This document shows, piece after piece, positions 7,665-16,763 of a stretch of 64,000 nucleotides of DNA; positions within the stretch are counted from its first letter, which is position 1; every line of letters starts with the position of its first letter. Location of the stretch: assembly GCF_014337155.1 (NCBI RefSeq), contig NZ_CP060632.1, positions 2,549,001 to 2,613,000 of the forward strand, given 5' to 3'. The notes below the pieces were generated by a model, which did no database searches, had not been told where the DNA came from, and was given only the letters and a program-made list of their open reading frames with translations. The stretch comes from Wujia chipingensis (GTDB taxonomy: Bacteria > Bacillota > Clostridia > Lachnospirales > Lachnospiraceae). The position numbers and the translations under genes were made by a program.

Positions 7665-9665
7665 TTATTTATTTTCTTCCTTCTTCAACCAGACGGTTGA
7701 CTTTTCCAGATCATATGCCCTCGTATAACCGTCATCGTCATATAACTGATAGGTGCTATTCGCATATCCAATCAGCTGCAGGCTGTCCATATCAATCTCA
7801 TCCACGCACTCTGCAGCATCCACAAGCGGAATGCACTTGCCCTGACGGATAAATAAGATAACCTCGTTCAACGGAACCTCGACAAAATGATGTCCCTTCG
7901 GCATTTCCGTCTGTTCGATTTTTCCGTCCGGGCAGAAACGGACAAGCATCATCGCTTCCGGCAGGTACACATATCTGCCGATTGCATTCTGCGTATACAC
8001 AGGTGCGATCATGATTTCATTTCCGAGCATCAACTGATCTTCCACATTTACAGCCATCCGATCTTCCGGGTACTCAAATGCAAGCGGCTTAAACATCATG
8101 TCATCGGTCAGTGCAGCCTTCATATATTCGCTGTAAATGTATGGAATCAACCGATACCGCACACCGATTATATGCCGGAAATCCTCAATGTGTTCAAACT
8201 GATAACACTCCTGTTCTCTCGTGTTCTCGCAGGAATGATCCCGCATAAGCGGCGTAAATACACCGAGTGCCAGCCAGCGGAGCAGCAGATCCCGTGTCGT
8301 GTTACAGCCAAAGCCACCCAGATCGGCACCGGTATATAAGAACCCGCACATATTCAAGGATGGCAGCATCTTCAGATTCAACAGAATATGTGACCACCAG
8401 GATTTGTTGTCACCGGTCCAGATCCCGCCATAGCGATGCATGCCAATATAGGATGAACGTGAGAACAACAGGCAACGCTTATCCGGCGAAATCTCACGAA
8501 GTCCTTCCCCCGCTGCACGCGTCATGTTATATCCAAACAGATTGTGCACCTGATCATGCCGCACCATCTTGCCATCTACATTGTGATACATAGATGCATA
8601 GTCTTCCGCGTTGTTCGCAAGGCCGGTCACTTGCGCCCTGATTGCCCATACATCCTGCACGGTTTCCTCTTTGTCAATGAACGCTTTCATCGCTTCCTTT
8701 ACATCTTTTACACCCTCCGGTGTGAAAAATATCGCAGGTTCGTTCATATCGTTCCAAAATCCCTCTATGCCGGCATCCGTCAGGCGCTTATATTTCTCTC
8801 CAAACCATTTTCTGGCATCCGGATTTAATACATCCGGAAAATGTGTATATCCGGGCCAGACAGCGGCTACAAAATCACTTCCGTCCTGTCTCTTACAGAA
8901 ATAATTCTTCTCGACGCCTTCCTCGTACACATCATATCCCTCTTCGATTTTTACGCCTGCATCAATAATCGGAACAAGCCGGATATGATCCTTCTTCAGG
9001 TTCTCTACGTACTGCGGGAAATCACGGAACTCCTCATTTACCGTAAAATCTTTATAGTTATCCATATAGTCAATATCCATATAAACCATATCTATCGGAA
9101 TATGATTTTCCCTGTATTTTTCTGCCACCGCGACAAAATCCTCCGGCGTTTTATATCCCCAGCGGCTCTGCCCGAAGCCAAACGCGAATTTCGGTGCAAT
9201 ATAGCTTCTGCCAATCATCTTCCGAAACTGCTTTGTAATATCGTATGGTTTTTCGCCTGTAATAACATACAGATCAAGATCTGCCCTTTCACAGAAGATA
9301 TGAAGCTCGTCCGATCTTGTGTAACCGACATCAAAGGTGAGTGTTGACGGATAATCAAAGTAAAGTCCAAACGTCTGCTCCCCTGACACGATAATAAAAT
9401 TATGCGCAGCATACAGCGAATATACATCTTCATGATGATGGGGATTATCTGAATTGTTGCTGATATACTGGTAGCCGCGTTTGTTGATGCCACGGTTTGC
9501 TTCACCGAGTCCATATACGACATCCTCATCACGAAGCTTATAAGTGAAAGAAAATCCTTCCTGTAAATGAATGTCGCCAAACTCCGGCATTCCTTCCGAT
9601 GCTGCAAATGGTTCTGTCACAGATTCTGTTGGAAACGGGGTTCCATAGGTATATTTTTTAATCAT
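7665..9665 (-). CDS. Glycoside hydrolase family 31 (alpha-glucosidase/xylosidase type)
   Basis: 666 aa from the ATG at 9665 with AAGGAG 8 bp upstream. The GH31 barrel is intact: MVYMDIDYMD at the start of the barrel, catalytic nucleophile Asp in WNDMNEPAIF (Asp306) and the acid/base Asp in GIWTGDNKSWW (Asp419). An N-terminal beta-sandwich (VYGLGEANRGINKRG) and C-terminal beta domains match the family. There is no signal peptide, so it acts in the cytoplasm on an imported oligosaccharide, releasing alpha-linked glucose or xylose. No transporter is adjacent. The divergent AraC regulator with a cupin-like domain is the likely controller. Exact substrate cannot be read from sequence. Confidence 0.9.
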   Translation of the reverse strand: MIKKYTYGTPFPTESVTEPFAASEGMPEFGDIHLQEGFSFTYKLRDEDVVYGLGEANRGINKRGYQYISNNSDNPHHHEDVYSLYAAHNFIIVSGEQTFGLYFDYPSTLTFDVGYTRSDELHIFCERADLDLYVITGEKPYDITKQFRKMIGRSYIAPKFAFGFGQSRWGYKTPEDFVAVAEKYRENHIPIDMVYMDIDYMDNYKDFTVNEEFRDFPQYVENLKKDHIRLVPIIDAGVKIEEGYDVYEEGVEKNYFCKRQDGSDFVAAVWPGYTHFPDVLNPDARKWFGEKYKRLTDAGIEGFWNDMNEPAIFFTPEGVKDVKEAMKAFIDKEETVQDVWAIRAQVTGLANNAEDYASMYHNVDGKMVRHDQVHNLFGYNMTRAAGEGLREISPDKRCLLFSRSSYIGMHRYGGIWTGDNKSWWSHILLNLKMLPSLNMCGFLYTGADLGGFGCNTTRDLLLRWLALGVFTPLMRDHSCENTREQECYQFEHIEDFRHIIGVRYRLIPYIYSEYMKAALTDDMMFKPLAFEYPEDRMAVNVEDQLMLGNEIMIAPVYTQNAIGRYVYLPEAMMLVRFCPDGKIEQTEMPKGHHFVEVPLNEVILFIRQGKCIPLVDAAECVDEIDMDSLQLIGYANSTYQLYDDDGYTRAYDLEKSTVWLKKEENK

Positions 9666-9770
9666 TTCGCATTCTCCTTCCGATTGTTTTGTCTTACGTT
9701 TTGTTAATATCATTATATTGTCAAGCAAGCTAATATTCTTGCATTATCTTCGTTATTTTATGACACAATA

Positions 9771-9799
9771 TTGACTTTTCTTAAAAAATAGCATATTTT
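9771..9799 (+). promoter_or_regulatory. Promoter of the AraC-family gene
   Basis: TTGACT (9771-9776) and TATTTT (9794-9799) with a 17-bp spacer, about 70 bp before the ATG. Well-formed -35, weaker -10. Confidence 0.5.
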
Positions 9800-9868
9800 A
9801 ACTATAAGAACTTATGCAGGCACAGGTCTGGTGCGAATCTACTTTCAAAAAAGGAACGATTATACGAT

Positions 9869-10771
9869 ATGAACCAGGACATTTCTCTAAAAGAAAATAT
9901 TCATTACGGAACAAAAGAACATCCTATTTCCAGATTACATTTTGATACAGGGGCCGGTACACCCTATCCGGAATATTTCTTTGTTGCGCGCCACTGGCAC
10001 CACTATATGGAAATTCTCTATATTGAGAAGGGGAGCTTTGAATTTGAAATCAATCTGCAGAGCTTTACCTTATCACAAGGAGATATCTGTATCCTGAATC
10101 CCGGTGACCTGCATCAGATCAAGGGGAATTCCTCCGATACCAAGCACAACGTGATCTTATTCGACCCGTGTATTCTGGATTTTTCCTATGAAGATGAAAT
10201 GCAGGAAAAATGTATCAGACCACTGATAAACCAACTGGCTCTATTGCCAAATATCTACCATTGCGGTTCATCCATCCATGCCGCCCTTTCACCTAAAATC
10301 AAGGCTCTTATGGATACTGCCGCAGAAATGGATTACGGCTGGTATATGACAAGCAAACTACTGATTCTCGATATTATATCATCCATTTATACAGCCAATC
10401 TCATGCAATCAGTCCAAAATGCACACGCACAGACAAACCAAAAGAAAATACAGAACTATAAGTCTGTCATCTCTTATATGGAGCATAATTATAACCAGCC
10501 TGTCACATTGCAGGACCTGGCGGATACCATCCCATGCAACAGCCAGTATCTCTGCCGTTTTTTCAAGGATATTGCAGGTGTTTCTCCGATTCAGTATCTG
10601 CTTAATTACCGCATTCAAAAGGCATGTATTCTGCTTGAAACGACAAACAATCCAGTGCTTGATATCGCACTGGATTGCGGATTTGAAAATGTCAGTTATT
10701 TTATTCGCAAATTTAAAGAAATTATGTGTTGTACGCCCAAAGCCTATCGGAACAAACATACGCAAAGGTAA
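9869..10771 (+). CDS. AraC family transcriptional regulator
   Basis: 300 aa. Residues about 25-110 form an AraC-type cupin sensor with the ARHWHHYMEILYI segment typical of sugar-responsive members. Residues about 195-295 contain two helix-turn-helix motifs, with the second conserved stretch DIALDCGFENVSYFIRKFKEIMCCTPKAYR, here given only as a landmark. It is transcribed away from the GH31 gene across a 200-bp shared control region, so it probably activates that gene in response to a sugar released from its substrate. GGAAC lies 13 bp before the ATG, a modest ribosome binding site. Confidence 0.9.
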   Translation: MNQDISLKENIHYGTKEHPISRLHFDTGAGTPYPEYFFVARHWHHYMEILYIEKGSFEFEINLQSFTLSQGDICILNPGDLHQIKGNSSDTKHNVILFDPCILDFSYEDEMQEKCIRPLINQLALLPNIYHCGSSIHAALSPKIKALMDTAAEMDYGWYMTSKLLILDIISSIYTANLMQSVQNAHAQTNQKKIQNYKSVISYMEHNYNQPVTLQDLADTIPCNSQYLCRFFKDIAGVSPIQYLLNYRIQKACILLETTNNPVLDIALDCGFENVSYFIRKFKEIMCCTPKAYRNKHTQR

Positions 10772-11148
10772 TACAGGCGAATTATTCTCCGTGCTGCCAT
10801 CCGATCGTTTATTATTCCCTGGATGGCAGGCAATTCTGCGGCTGGATGTTCCCGCTTCCACCGTATCGCCCGGATCTTTCTGCAGTGCTCCAAGGGCACC
10901 GTTCGATATTCTTCCCAGATTTTTCACGGTCCTTCCACCTATGGACGAAGTAAACTTACAGGAAGCCTCAAAGCTTTCCGGGTGCAATCCGTAGCATTCT
11001 GTCAAGGCTGCCTGCGAAGCACCCCAGACATCCCGAGCTTCATTTATAATCATCTGTTTTTTTGTCTTATCGATATACCCAAGCAATGTCGGAACCAGAA
11101 ACGCCATTTTCCGCCTTATGCATGGGAGCGAACACGCACCGTGTTTAT
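10772..11148. other. 377-bp gap with no supportable gene
   Basis: The stop codons of the AraC gene (+) and MATE gene (-) converge here. A minus-strand frame is open right across this gap, through both neighbours, and a sub-frame starting near 11106 reads as ordinary protein-like sequence, but it has no recognisable family and only a weak GGCGG ribosome binding site. No hairpin terminator is obvious. It may be a decayed gene. Confidence 0.4.
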
Positions 11149-12480
11149 TCAGTGCAGGATTTTCGGCCATGATTTTCTGAGCGCCACATAAGAGATCAGA
11201 AAGTTTGCTAGCCAGCCGGCAGGTACGGCAAGCCAGACAAATGCGATTCCAAACCTCGGTGCACAAATCAAAGCAACCGCCAGACGAATTGCAAGATTTA
11301 CCATATTGGCAACCAGAAACGGCCGCATGATTCCGAGCCCCCGAAGAACTCCATCTGTCGCCATCTTGATACCCATGAAGATAAAGAAATATCCAATCCA
11401 TCTCATATAATCCCCGGATACCTGATATGCAAAAGCAGTTCCGTCTTTCCCCAGGAACAACGAGGAAATCTGCGTATGCAGTGTTTCAATGACGGCAAAC
11501 GCAAGGATTGCAAAACTCACATCTAACACCAATGCAGCATGATAGCCCTTCTTGATACGCTGTGGTTTCTTCGCACCAAGATTCTGGGAAACGTATGGGG
11601 ACACCGCATTGCCAATAGATACAAATATCAGTGAAAAAACATTTTCTACCCTCATCGTCGCAGCATAACCGGCAAGTGCCTGTGTACCGAACGGATTTAC
11701 AACTGCCTGTACAATCATCATACCGATCGACACGGTGGACTGCTGGAGAACCGAAGGAACGGCAATACGAAGCATGGAATACAGTTCCTGCCGTTCAAAC
11801 CAGCGAAAAGGGCTCTGATACTGCCGCATCCGATGAATAAAAATCAGGAAAGACAGCACTGCGGAAATTCCTTGTGCAATAAGAGTCGCAAGGGCTGCGC
11901 CGAACACGCCCAGACCCAGGCCGGCCACCATCCAGAGATCCATAAGAATATTCAATATCGACGATACGATCAGAAGCACCAATGGAATCTTCGACTCCCC
12001 GATGGAAGTAAACATGGTTGATAGAATGTTATACATAAACAGAAACGGAAATCCCATAAAATAGACCCGCAGATACAGCACCGCATCATCCAGTATATCC
12101 GCAGGTGTGTGTAATAACCGCATCATCAAATCAGAAAAGCAAAATCCAAGGACACTCAGAAGTATGCTCAAGCTTAAAAAACTGATCAACGATGTTGACA
12201 CTATTGTTTTCATTTTTCCATAATTTCGGGCACCAAAATAACGGCTTACAAGCACACCGGCACCCACACCGGCACCCAATGCTACACAAATAAAAACATT
12301 GGTAAGCGCTGCACAGGCACCAACAGCCGCAAGCGCGGAAGAACCAACAAACTGACCAACGATTATGGAATCAGCCATATTATATACCTGCTGGAAGAAG
12401 CTGCCGAGAATCATAGGCATCGCAAATACGGTCAACGCTTTCAGAGGCGCATCTGTAATTAAATATTCATCTTTTGACAT
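11149..12480 (-). CDS. MATE family multidrug/Na+ antiporter
   Basis: 443 aa with about 12 predicted hydrophobic segments in two homologous halves. It opens with the typical TDAPLKALTVFAMPMILGSF segment and MADSIIVGQFVGSSALAAVG; the second half has VPSVLQQSTVSIGMMIVQ and GYAATMRVENV, matching the DinF/NorM-like MATE fold. Such proteins export cationic drugs or metabolites using Na+ or H+ gradients. The ATG at 12480 has AGGAGG 9 bp upstream. The flavodoxin gene lies 31 bp upstream on the same strand, so they may be cotranscribed, but a functional link is not evident. Confidence 0.9.
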   Translation of the reverse strand: MSKDEYLITDAPLKALTVFAMPMILGSFFQQVYNMADSIIVGQFVGSSALAAVGACAALTNVFICVALGAGVGAGVLVSRYFGARNYGKMKTIVSTSLISFLSLSILLSVLGFCFSDLMMRLLHTPADILDDAVLYLRVYFMGFPFLFMYNILSTMFTSIGESKIPLVLLIVSSILNILMDLWMVAGLGLGVFGAALATLIAQGISAVLSFLIFIHRMRQYQSPFRWFERQELYSMLRIAVPSVLQQSTVSIGMMIVQAVVNPFGTQALAGYAATMRVENVFSLIFVSIGNAVSPYVSQNLGAKKPQRIKKGYHAALVLDVSFAILAFAVIETLHTQISSLFLGKDGTAFAYQVSGDYMRWIGYFFIFMGIKMATDGVLRGLGIMRPFLVANMVNLAIRLAVALICAPRFGIAFVWLAVPAGWLANFLISYVALRKSWPKILH

Positions 12481-12511
12481 TATTGTTTCCTCCTGAACTT
12501 TCCCGGTCTGT

Positions 12512-13009
12512 TCATAATGTCTTTTTTAATCTTTCCAGATCATCCGCATCCGGGTGGGATAAAGCGCGATCAAAATTCTCAATCAGCATATCAAGATTCG
12601 CCGGATGTTCCGGATTCTCTTTCATTTTAATATAACGGTCGCGCACAGACTGCGGCATCTTTCCCTGACACATATACGCTCCGATAACCTCATTGCTGGA
12701 ATCAATAGATTGTCTGACCTGCTCAAGAATTTTGTTAAAATATGTGTTGCTTCCACCGAAGCCGGCTGTTCCAAACAAAAAAATCTTCTTATTTTTTAGT
12801 TTCGATAACAATTCTAATGTCTTATTGTCTGCGTTTCCTTTGTCCGTCCAAAAACCGATATACAGCAAATCAGATTCCGGTACCTGTAATTCATTCCCGC
12901 CAAAATAATCACACATATCCTGAGGCAGCGTTTCATGGATTGTATCTGCCAGTTTCTTTGTATTACCGGTTACGCTGCTGAAAATTATCGAATAATTATT
13001 TGATGTCAT
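12512..13009 (-). CDS. Flavodoxin family protein
   Basis: 165 aa. The N-terminal phosphate-binding loop SSVTGNTKKLA (about 11-21) and the FGTAGFGGSNTYFNKIL region (about 77-93) are classic flavodoxin FMN-binding elements. Size and composition resemble the small flavodoxin called BilS that accompanies bilirubin reductase in gut Clostridia, but no bilR-like gene is in the window, so that name is not applied. It would act as a cytoplasmic low-potential electron carrier. Start ATG at 13009 has AAGAAGG and GGGAG upstream. Confidence 0.8.
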   Translation of the reverse strand: MTSNNYSIIFSSVTGNTKKLADTIHETLPQDMCDYFGGNELQVPESDLLYIGFWTDKGNADNKTLELLSKLKNKKIFLFGTAGFGGSNTYFNKILEQVRQSIDSSNEVIGAYMCQGKMPQSVRDRYIKMKENPEHPANLDMLIENFDRALSHPDADDLERLKKTL

Positions 13010-13035
13010 CCTTCTTTATCTCCCTTCATTTCCTG

Positions 13036-13149
13036 CTAACTTCTATTAGAGTAACATAATAATAGCATATCCAGTCCAAATAAGTCGTGATAATATTTTC
13101 TTGCACGCTCTATGTCTTTCACGACAATAAGTATATTTCTTAATTTCAT
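13036..13149 (-). pseudogene. Truncated VOC (glyoxalase/bleomycin-resistance) gene remnant
   Basis: An ATG at 13149 with AAGGAG 8 bp upstream opens a 37-codon frame. Its first 28 residues (start MKLRNILIVVKDIERARKYY, then HDLFGLDM) are the unmistakable first strand and helix of a VOC-fold enzyme, which is normally about 120 aa. After GLDM the sequence runs into LLLCYSNRS and stops, so the remaining 90 residues are deleted. The start signal is still intact. Confidence 0.8.
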
Positions 13150-13195
13150 ATTTGCTTCTCCTTATAATGCAGAAACTTATATTCCGCATTTCTCC

Positions 13196-14107
13196 TCAGA
13201 ACAGATCCAACATATTATCCAGATAAATCGCTTCCCTCACATGAATCTGATACTCCGGCTTCGTCATATAATAAAGCACAAATTCCAACACCAACGCACT
13301 TCCTAATCCGCGTCCTTCAATCTTGAAATTGGAAAATCCCATCGGCAGATAGACGTCTTTTATCGCATCAACTCCAATAAATCCCGGATTCGACATTGCC
13401 TTTGAGAACCGGTATCCCTGTTCCGACTCTGGTGCCATGCATCGATGATCCGGTGCTTTTATGCCAAGTGCTTTCCGGCTCACATCCTCATAACATACTT
13501 TCCGTTCTTTGCACCCAAACCAGCAACATTCATTGCACAAAAACTCAACCTTCGCCTTTTCTTCATCCGTCAACGTATGCAGATCTTCAAACCGTTTATT
13601 CAACCGGAAATCAGGCACTACATAACGAAAGTCGTCCCGCTTTAGTTCATCCCGGAACTGTTCAAACTCCGTCAGAACCTTTGTGGTCGATGAGACAAGA
13701 TACAAGCCCGGATACTGCCTCTTCAGATACGCCAGTAATAAATCCGAATGCACAATCACTCCATTTTGCACTGTTCCACCTTTTTCAAATAACGTGCAAA
13801 GTGTGTTGCATTTCTTGTCAGATAAGTGTTCTTCCTGCAGCAACGAATTACTGAATGTCAATCTCGTGGAAATACCATATTCCTGCATCAGATGCAGCAC
13901 TTCCTGTGCACTGTGTTCGCCGTCTCCGATCCGTCCACCGCCCCAGATACAATCTGCCGGTGCCCCATAGATGGAACCAATCTCACACCAATCATAAAAG
14001 TATTCCCGATGCTTACGAAATAACGGCAGAAATAATTCGTATAACTCATAGAATTCAAATAACCCCGGAAGGTGGTAATATACAGTTTTCTGTGTGGTTT
14101 GCTTCAT
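13196..14107 (-). CDS. Conserved protein with Cys cluster, possibly U32-peptidase-like
   Basis: 303 aa, no signal peptide or membrane span. The middle has alternating strand-helix character (TRLTFSNSLL, VIVHSDLLLAYL, YRYVVPDFR-like segments) reminiscent of the TIM barrel of U32-family proteins. A Cys cluster, NECCWFGCKERKVCYE (about 198-213) plus HRC about 25 residues later, could bind an iron-sulfur cluster as in UbiU/UbiV-type U32 proteins. This assignment is tentative. The ATG overlaps the stop of a GNAT-like remnant (ATGA), and the arginase-family gene lies just upstream, so it is translated from an operon whose middle gene has been lost. Confidence 0.5.
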   Translation of the reverse strand: MKQTTQKTVYYHLPGLFEFYELYELFLPLFRKHREYFYDWCEIGSIYGAPADCIWGGGRIGDGEHSAQEVLHLMQEYGISTRLTFSNSLLQEEHLSDKKCNTLCTLFEKGGTVQNGVIVHSDLLLAYLKRQYPGLYLVSSTTKVLTEFEQFRDELKRDDFRYVVPDFRLNKRFEDLHTLTDEEKAKVEFLCNECCWFGCKERKVCYEDVSRKALGIKAPDHRCMAPESEQGYRFSKAMSNPGFIGVDAIKDVYLPMGFSNFKIEGRGLGSALVLEFVLYYMTKPEYQIHVREAIYLDNMLDLF

Positions 14108-14187
14108 TTATCGGTTCCTATCTCTTCATACCCTAACCTCTGGTACAAATTTCTTGCTCTTGTATTTCGCACATTTGTATCCAGCTC
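14104..14187 (-). pseudogene. C-terminal remnant of a GNAT acetyltransferase
   Basis: Between the arginase-family stop and the next start, a second frame reads ELDTNVRNTRARNLYQRLGY then EEIGTDK and a stop. N-x-x-A-x-x-L-Y-x-x-L-G-Y is the acetyl-CoA-binding tail of GNAT enzymes. No start or earlier GNAT motif remains. The junction with the arginase frame is abrupt, indicating a deletion. Confidence 0.7.
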
Positions 14188-14944
14188 AACTACAACAATA
14201 ACTACGCAAAAATCGAAACAGCTCTACGTTTGTCTTACCATTTACACCCTCTGCCTGAAAATATTCCGGCAGGGCTATCGCTGTAGAGCATTCCCCGCAG
14301 ATATCTATACCATATACGGGTGCCCGCTCCAGAAAATATTGAAGCATATGTTCAAGCATCCCCAGCGTCAGTTCGCCTTGATTCCAATTTGTTTCACTGT
14401 ATTGTTCAGAAAGCACATCCTTGTCGATTGAAATGTACAACGGTACACCGCCGTGAATCCGTTTTAACCGTTCCACACCTTCTCCTTTACGGATTTCCTC
14501 TGCGGAAAAAGTTATGAGTTTATCCAGATGCTTTGTACGAATTTGTTTTATATCGTCTTCCGCCGGCCCGATCAAAATAAATTGTTGCAATGCCGGATTC
14601 TGATCAAGAACCATTCCCGCCCAATCGCCACAGCTCATCATTCCTTCCATTAACGGTTGCTGCATATCTGTATGATGATCGAAAACAATCAAAGAAAACG
14701 GGCTGTGAATCTGGTCCGTAAATATCTTCGTAACATAATGATAATTGCCAGAATCCACAAAATGGATTCCATGCACTCCATACGGCTCTATTCTCCTGCA
14801 AATCTCCCGCTCTGCCTGTGGAGAACAATACAGGTTGCTTCCTTCAATATCTGAACAGTCAATCCACGAAAATTGCTCTCTGTCTGCACATATTTCATCA
14901 TCATATACATGTGTAAAATCCAAAATCAAATGATATGGTTTCAT
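14186..14944 (-). CDS. Arginase/agmatinase-superfamily protein
   Basis: 252 aa from the ATG at 14944, with AGGGGTG about 8 bp upstream. Metal-binding signatures of ureohydrolases are visible: FDHHTDMQ near residue 88 and SIDKDVL near residue 176, with SGNYHYV earlier (position of the usual GGDHS). The family hydrolyses guanidino groups with a binuclear Mn centre; this divergent version with DHHTDMQ is one of several Clostridia variants whose substrate is not established. The last residues (FRFLRSYCCS) run into sequence that in another frame encodes a GNAT tail, so the native C-terminus may have been replaced by a deletion. Confidence 0.7.
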   Translation of the reverse strand: MKPYHLILDFTHVYDDEICADREQFSWIDCSDIEGSNLYCSPQAEREICRRIEPYGVHGIHFVDSGNYHYVTKIFTDQIHSPFSLIVFDHHTDMQQPLMEGMMSCGDWAGMVLDQNPALQQFILIGPAEDDIKQIRTKHLDKLITFSAEEIRKGEGVERLKRIHGGVPLYISIDKDVLSEQYSETNWNQGELTLGMLEHMLQYFLERAPVYGIDICGECSTAIALPEYFQAEGVNGKTNVELFRFLRSYCCS

Positions 14945-14979
14945 CTGTAATTCACCCCTAATAATATACAAACAGAAAG

Positions 14980-15489
14980 TTATCTTTTAATAGTATCATT
15001 TTTTTCGTATGGTATTGGAAGATTATGTTCTTTCTGTAATTGCCCTATTTTATCACAAATAATGTCATACAAATTATTATCTGTATAAGCAATTTTATCA
15101 ATATCAACCTCATTTTCTGGAATTATACCGCTGTTAAATTTTTGAGCATACATACCACACTCTTTTATATAAGACATTATTAACGTTATTTCTTCTTTTT
15201 CTATGTTCGAAAATATTGACTGTTCTAATAATTTCTTACTAATAAAATTGCAGAAATAAGAATGATCTTCATCCCAATTTATATTACCATCGTCTTGCGC
15301 TTCACAACGAAGTTCTTCTATTTCTCTTAACAACTCTCCCTGTAAATTATCTGCCTGTCCACTTTTAGGAACATAATTTTTCCATATATATTTACACTCA
15401 TCAAAATACTTTTGACTATAATCTGTTGCTATAATTTTTTCAATTGTTAAACTACTGCTTTTCCTTTTTAATTTATCAAATATTCCCAT
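14980..15489 (-). CDS. Hypothetical AT-rich protein
   Basis: 169 aa, acidic, no membrane span, no recognised domain. It begins MGIFDKLKRKS, a common start for small Firmicute proteins, with GAGGATAAATA before the ATG. Base composition is more AT-rich than the flanking core genes. Together with the next small orphan genes it looks like an accessory patch of polymorphic-toxin immunity-like genes, but no toxin gene is visible. Function not assigned. Confidence 0.5.
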   Translation of the reverse strand: MGIFDKLKRKSSSLTIEKIIATDYSQKYFDECKYIWKNYVPKSGQADNLQGELLREIEELRCEAQDDGNINWDEDHSYFCNFISKKLLEQSIFSNIEKEEITLIMSYIKECGMYAQKFNSGIIPENEVDIDKIAYTDNNLYDIICDKIGQLQKEHNLPIPYEKNDTIKR

Positions 15490-15531
15490 TATTTATCCTC
15501 ATAATCCATCAATAACCTGTTATATACGGAA

Positions 15532-15566
15532 AGCAGGACAGTTGACTTTCAATCATCTATCCTGCC
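15532..15566 (-). terminator. Terminator-like hairpin of Rpn remnant (copy 1)
   Basis: GGCAGGATAG and CTGTCCTGCT pair on the minus strand, followed by TT. A close copy is found at 17932-17966, downstream of the second Rpn fragment. Confidence 0.5.
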
Positions 15567-15586
15567 TTTATTTACCTCATAACTAT

Positions 15587-15720
15587 TTACACTTTTTCGT
15601 TTTCCCGTGCTTCCGGCACTTCCATAGTAATCGCATCCACATCGTATTCCGGAGCATGCTTCATCACAATATCATAGATTGCAGACTCATAATCCTTACT
15701 TGAATACTCCTGTATCTTAA
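15587..15720 (-). pseudogene. Internally deleted Rpn-family nuclease/transposase remnant
   Basis: A minus-strand frame reads SSKDYESAIYDIVMKHAPEY, then DVDAITMEVPEARENEKV and a stop. It matches two separate parts of the larger fragment at 17982-18488 (KDYETAI, and YDIVKKHAPEYDADTITTEV...ARENEKV), joined directly, so about 100 residues between them are deleted. There is no start codon. The surrounding 346-bp gap (15490-15835) contains nothing else. Confidence 0.75.
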
Positions 15721-15835
15721 ATTAAATGAATTGAACTATGTCGTCAAGCATTTTTATATTTATTGTGTTTTTCCTATCTGATCAACCGTGTACCAAACTG
15801 CAAGTCACACTTCACCTCTTAGAAATTATAAACTT

Positions 15836-16213
15836 TTACTCTTGCGGATATGGTTCGATTCCCAAAGAATACTTCACCTCGTCACACAATTCTTCATAGG
15901 ATAAATCATATGGAAAAGGCTCTGCATCATCCATAATATTGTTCATTAGCTCATCCAAATCCCCACATTCTATTACAATAAAGGGCTTTTTACTAAAAAG
16001 GACTTCATCCACTCTGAAAAATAATCCTTTATATGTAAATACTGATCGTTCAGAACGATGCATTTCTTCAAAATCATCTGAACAGCTTGTTGTTTTAACC
16101 TCATAAGGTAAACGGATTTCGTATTTTGAAGCACCTAATTGAAGCATAATTTGTTCTATCGTATCTTTAACCGCTTCAAAATCAGCTCTTGATACATCTT
16201 CATACCACCACAT
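15836..16213 (-). CDS. Hypothetical small protein (immunity-like)
   Basis: 125 aa from the ATG at 16213, preferred over the one at 16237 because AGAGGGG sits 6 bp upstream. Begins MWWYEDVSRADFEAVKDTIE. It is acidic and cytoplasmic with mixed alpha/beta character. Its first 14 bp overlap the end of the preceding gene, so the two are translationally coupled. No family recognised; size, acidity and pairing resemble contact-dependent toxin immunity proteins, which is inference only. Confidence 0.5.
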   Translation of the reverse strand: MWWYEDVSRADFEAVKDTIEQIMLQLGASKYEIRLPYEVKTTSCSDDFEEMHRSERSVFTYKGLFFRVDEVLFSKKPFIVIECGDLDELMNNIMDDAEPFPYDLSYEELCDEVKYSLGIEPYPQE

Positions 16214-16688
16214 CTTTGTCCCCTCTGCTATTTCCAATGTTACTCTCCAGCCTTTTATTATATGCAGTCAATATTCTTCCTGAATGATCCTCTGTATGTT
16301 CAAATAAAAGCCATTGTTCACATTCCTCTTCATAATGCGGATAAGCATTGGAAATATAGCATTCTATTCTCACGCCGTTATCCATTTCAACGAACAAATC
16401 ATTGGATTTACTAATGGATATGCTTGTCACTTTTCCACCAATTATCTGATTCCGAAACTTATCTGTATTGAACCATTCATCATTATGTTTGCTCTCTTCT
16501 TGATCCCAAGAATTGTAATCCATCGTTGTTATTATCAAGTCATCATTAAGAAAAATTCTAGTCAATCCCAATCCATGCAATACGAGATTATCGCTGAAAC
16601 AGAAATCCAGCATTTCACATATGCAGTTAAGCCCTTCAAGCCGTTTTCCAACCCAAAGATTAATAAAATCATTTATCGTTTTATCCAT
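16200..16688 (-). CDS. Hypothetical protein, possibly immunity-type
   Basis: 162 aa from the ATG at 16688 with AAGGAAAGG upstream. The central part, GGKVTSISISKSNDLFVEM followed by DNGVRIECY and a late EQWLLFE, has the strand pattern of small proteins in which a G-x-x-V-x-x-I...L-x-L-x-F-x-D-G-x...EQW motif appears, often found as orphan immunity proteins. I cannot name the family with confidence. It overlaps the next gene by 14 bp. Confidence 0.5.
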   Translation of the reverse strand: MDKTINDFINLWVGKRLEGLNCICEMLDFCFSDNLVLHGLGLTRIFLNDDLIITTMDYNSWDQEESKHNDEWFNTDKFRNQIIGGKVTSISISKSNDLFVEMDNGVRIECYISNAYPHYEEECEQWLLFEHTEDHSGRILTAYNKRLESNIGNSRGDKDVVV

Positions 16689-16763
16689 GATAATCCTTTC
16701 CTTATGAGTGGTCTCACCTAACACTCATATATTTTTCTGTACTTTCACTGACAATGGTTAGAA

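Noticed and set aside
10409..11401. A 330-codon open minus-strand frame
   Set aside because: It lies opposite the clear AraC and MATE coding regions and has no ribosome binding site or family; treated as an antisense shadow except for the 377-bp gap.
15532..15566. Terminal repeat of an insertion sequence (matched at 17932)
   Set aside because: Both copies lie at the 3' end of Rpn fragments in the same orientation, so they are duplicated terminators, not inverted ends.
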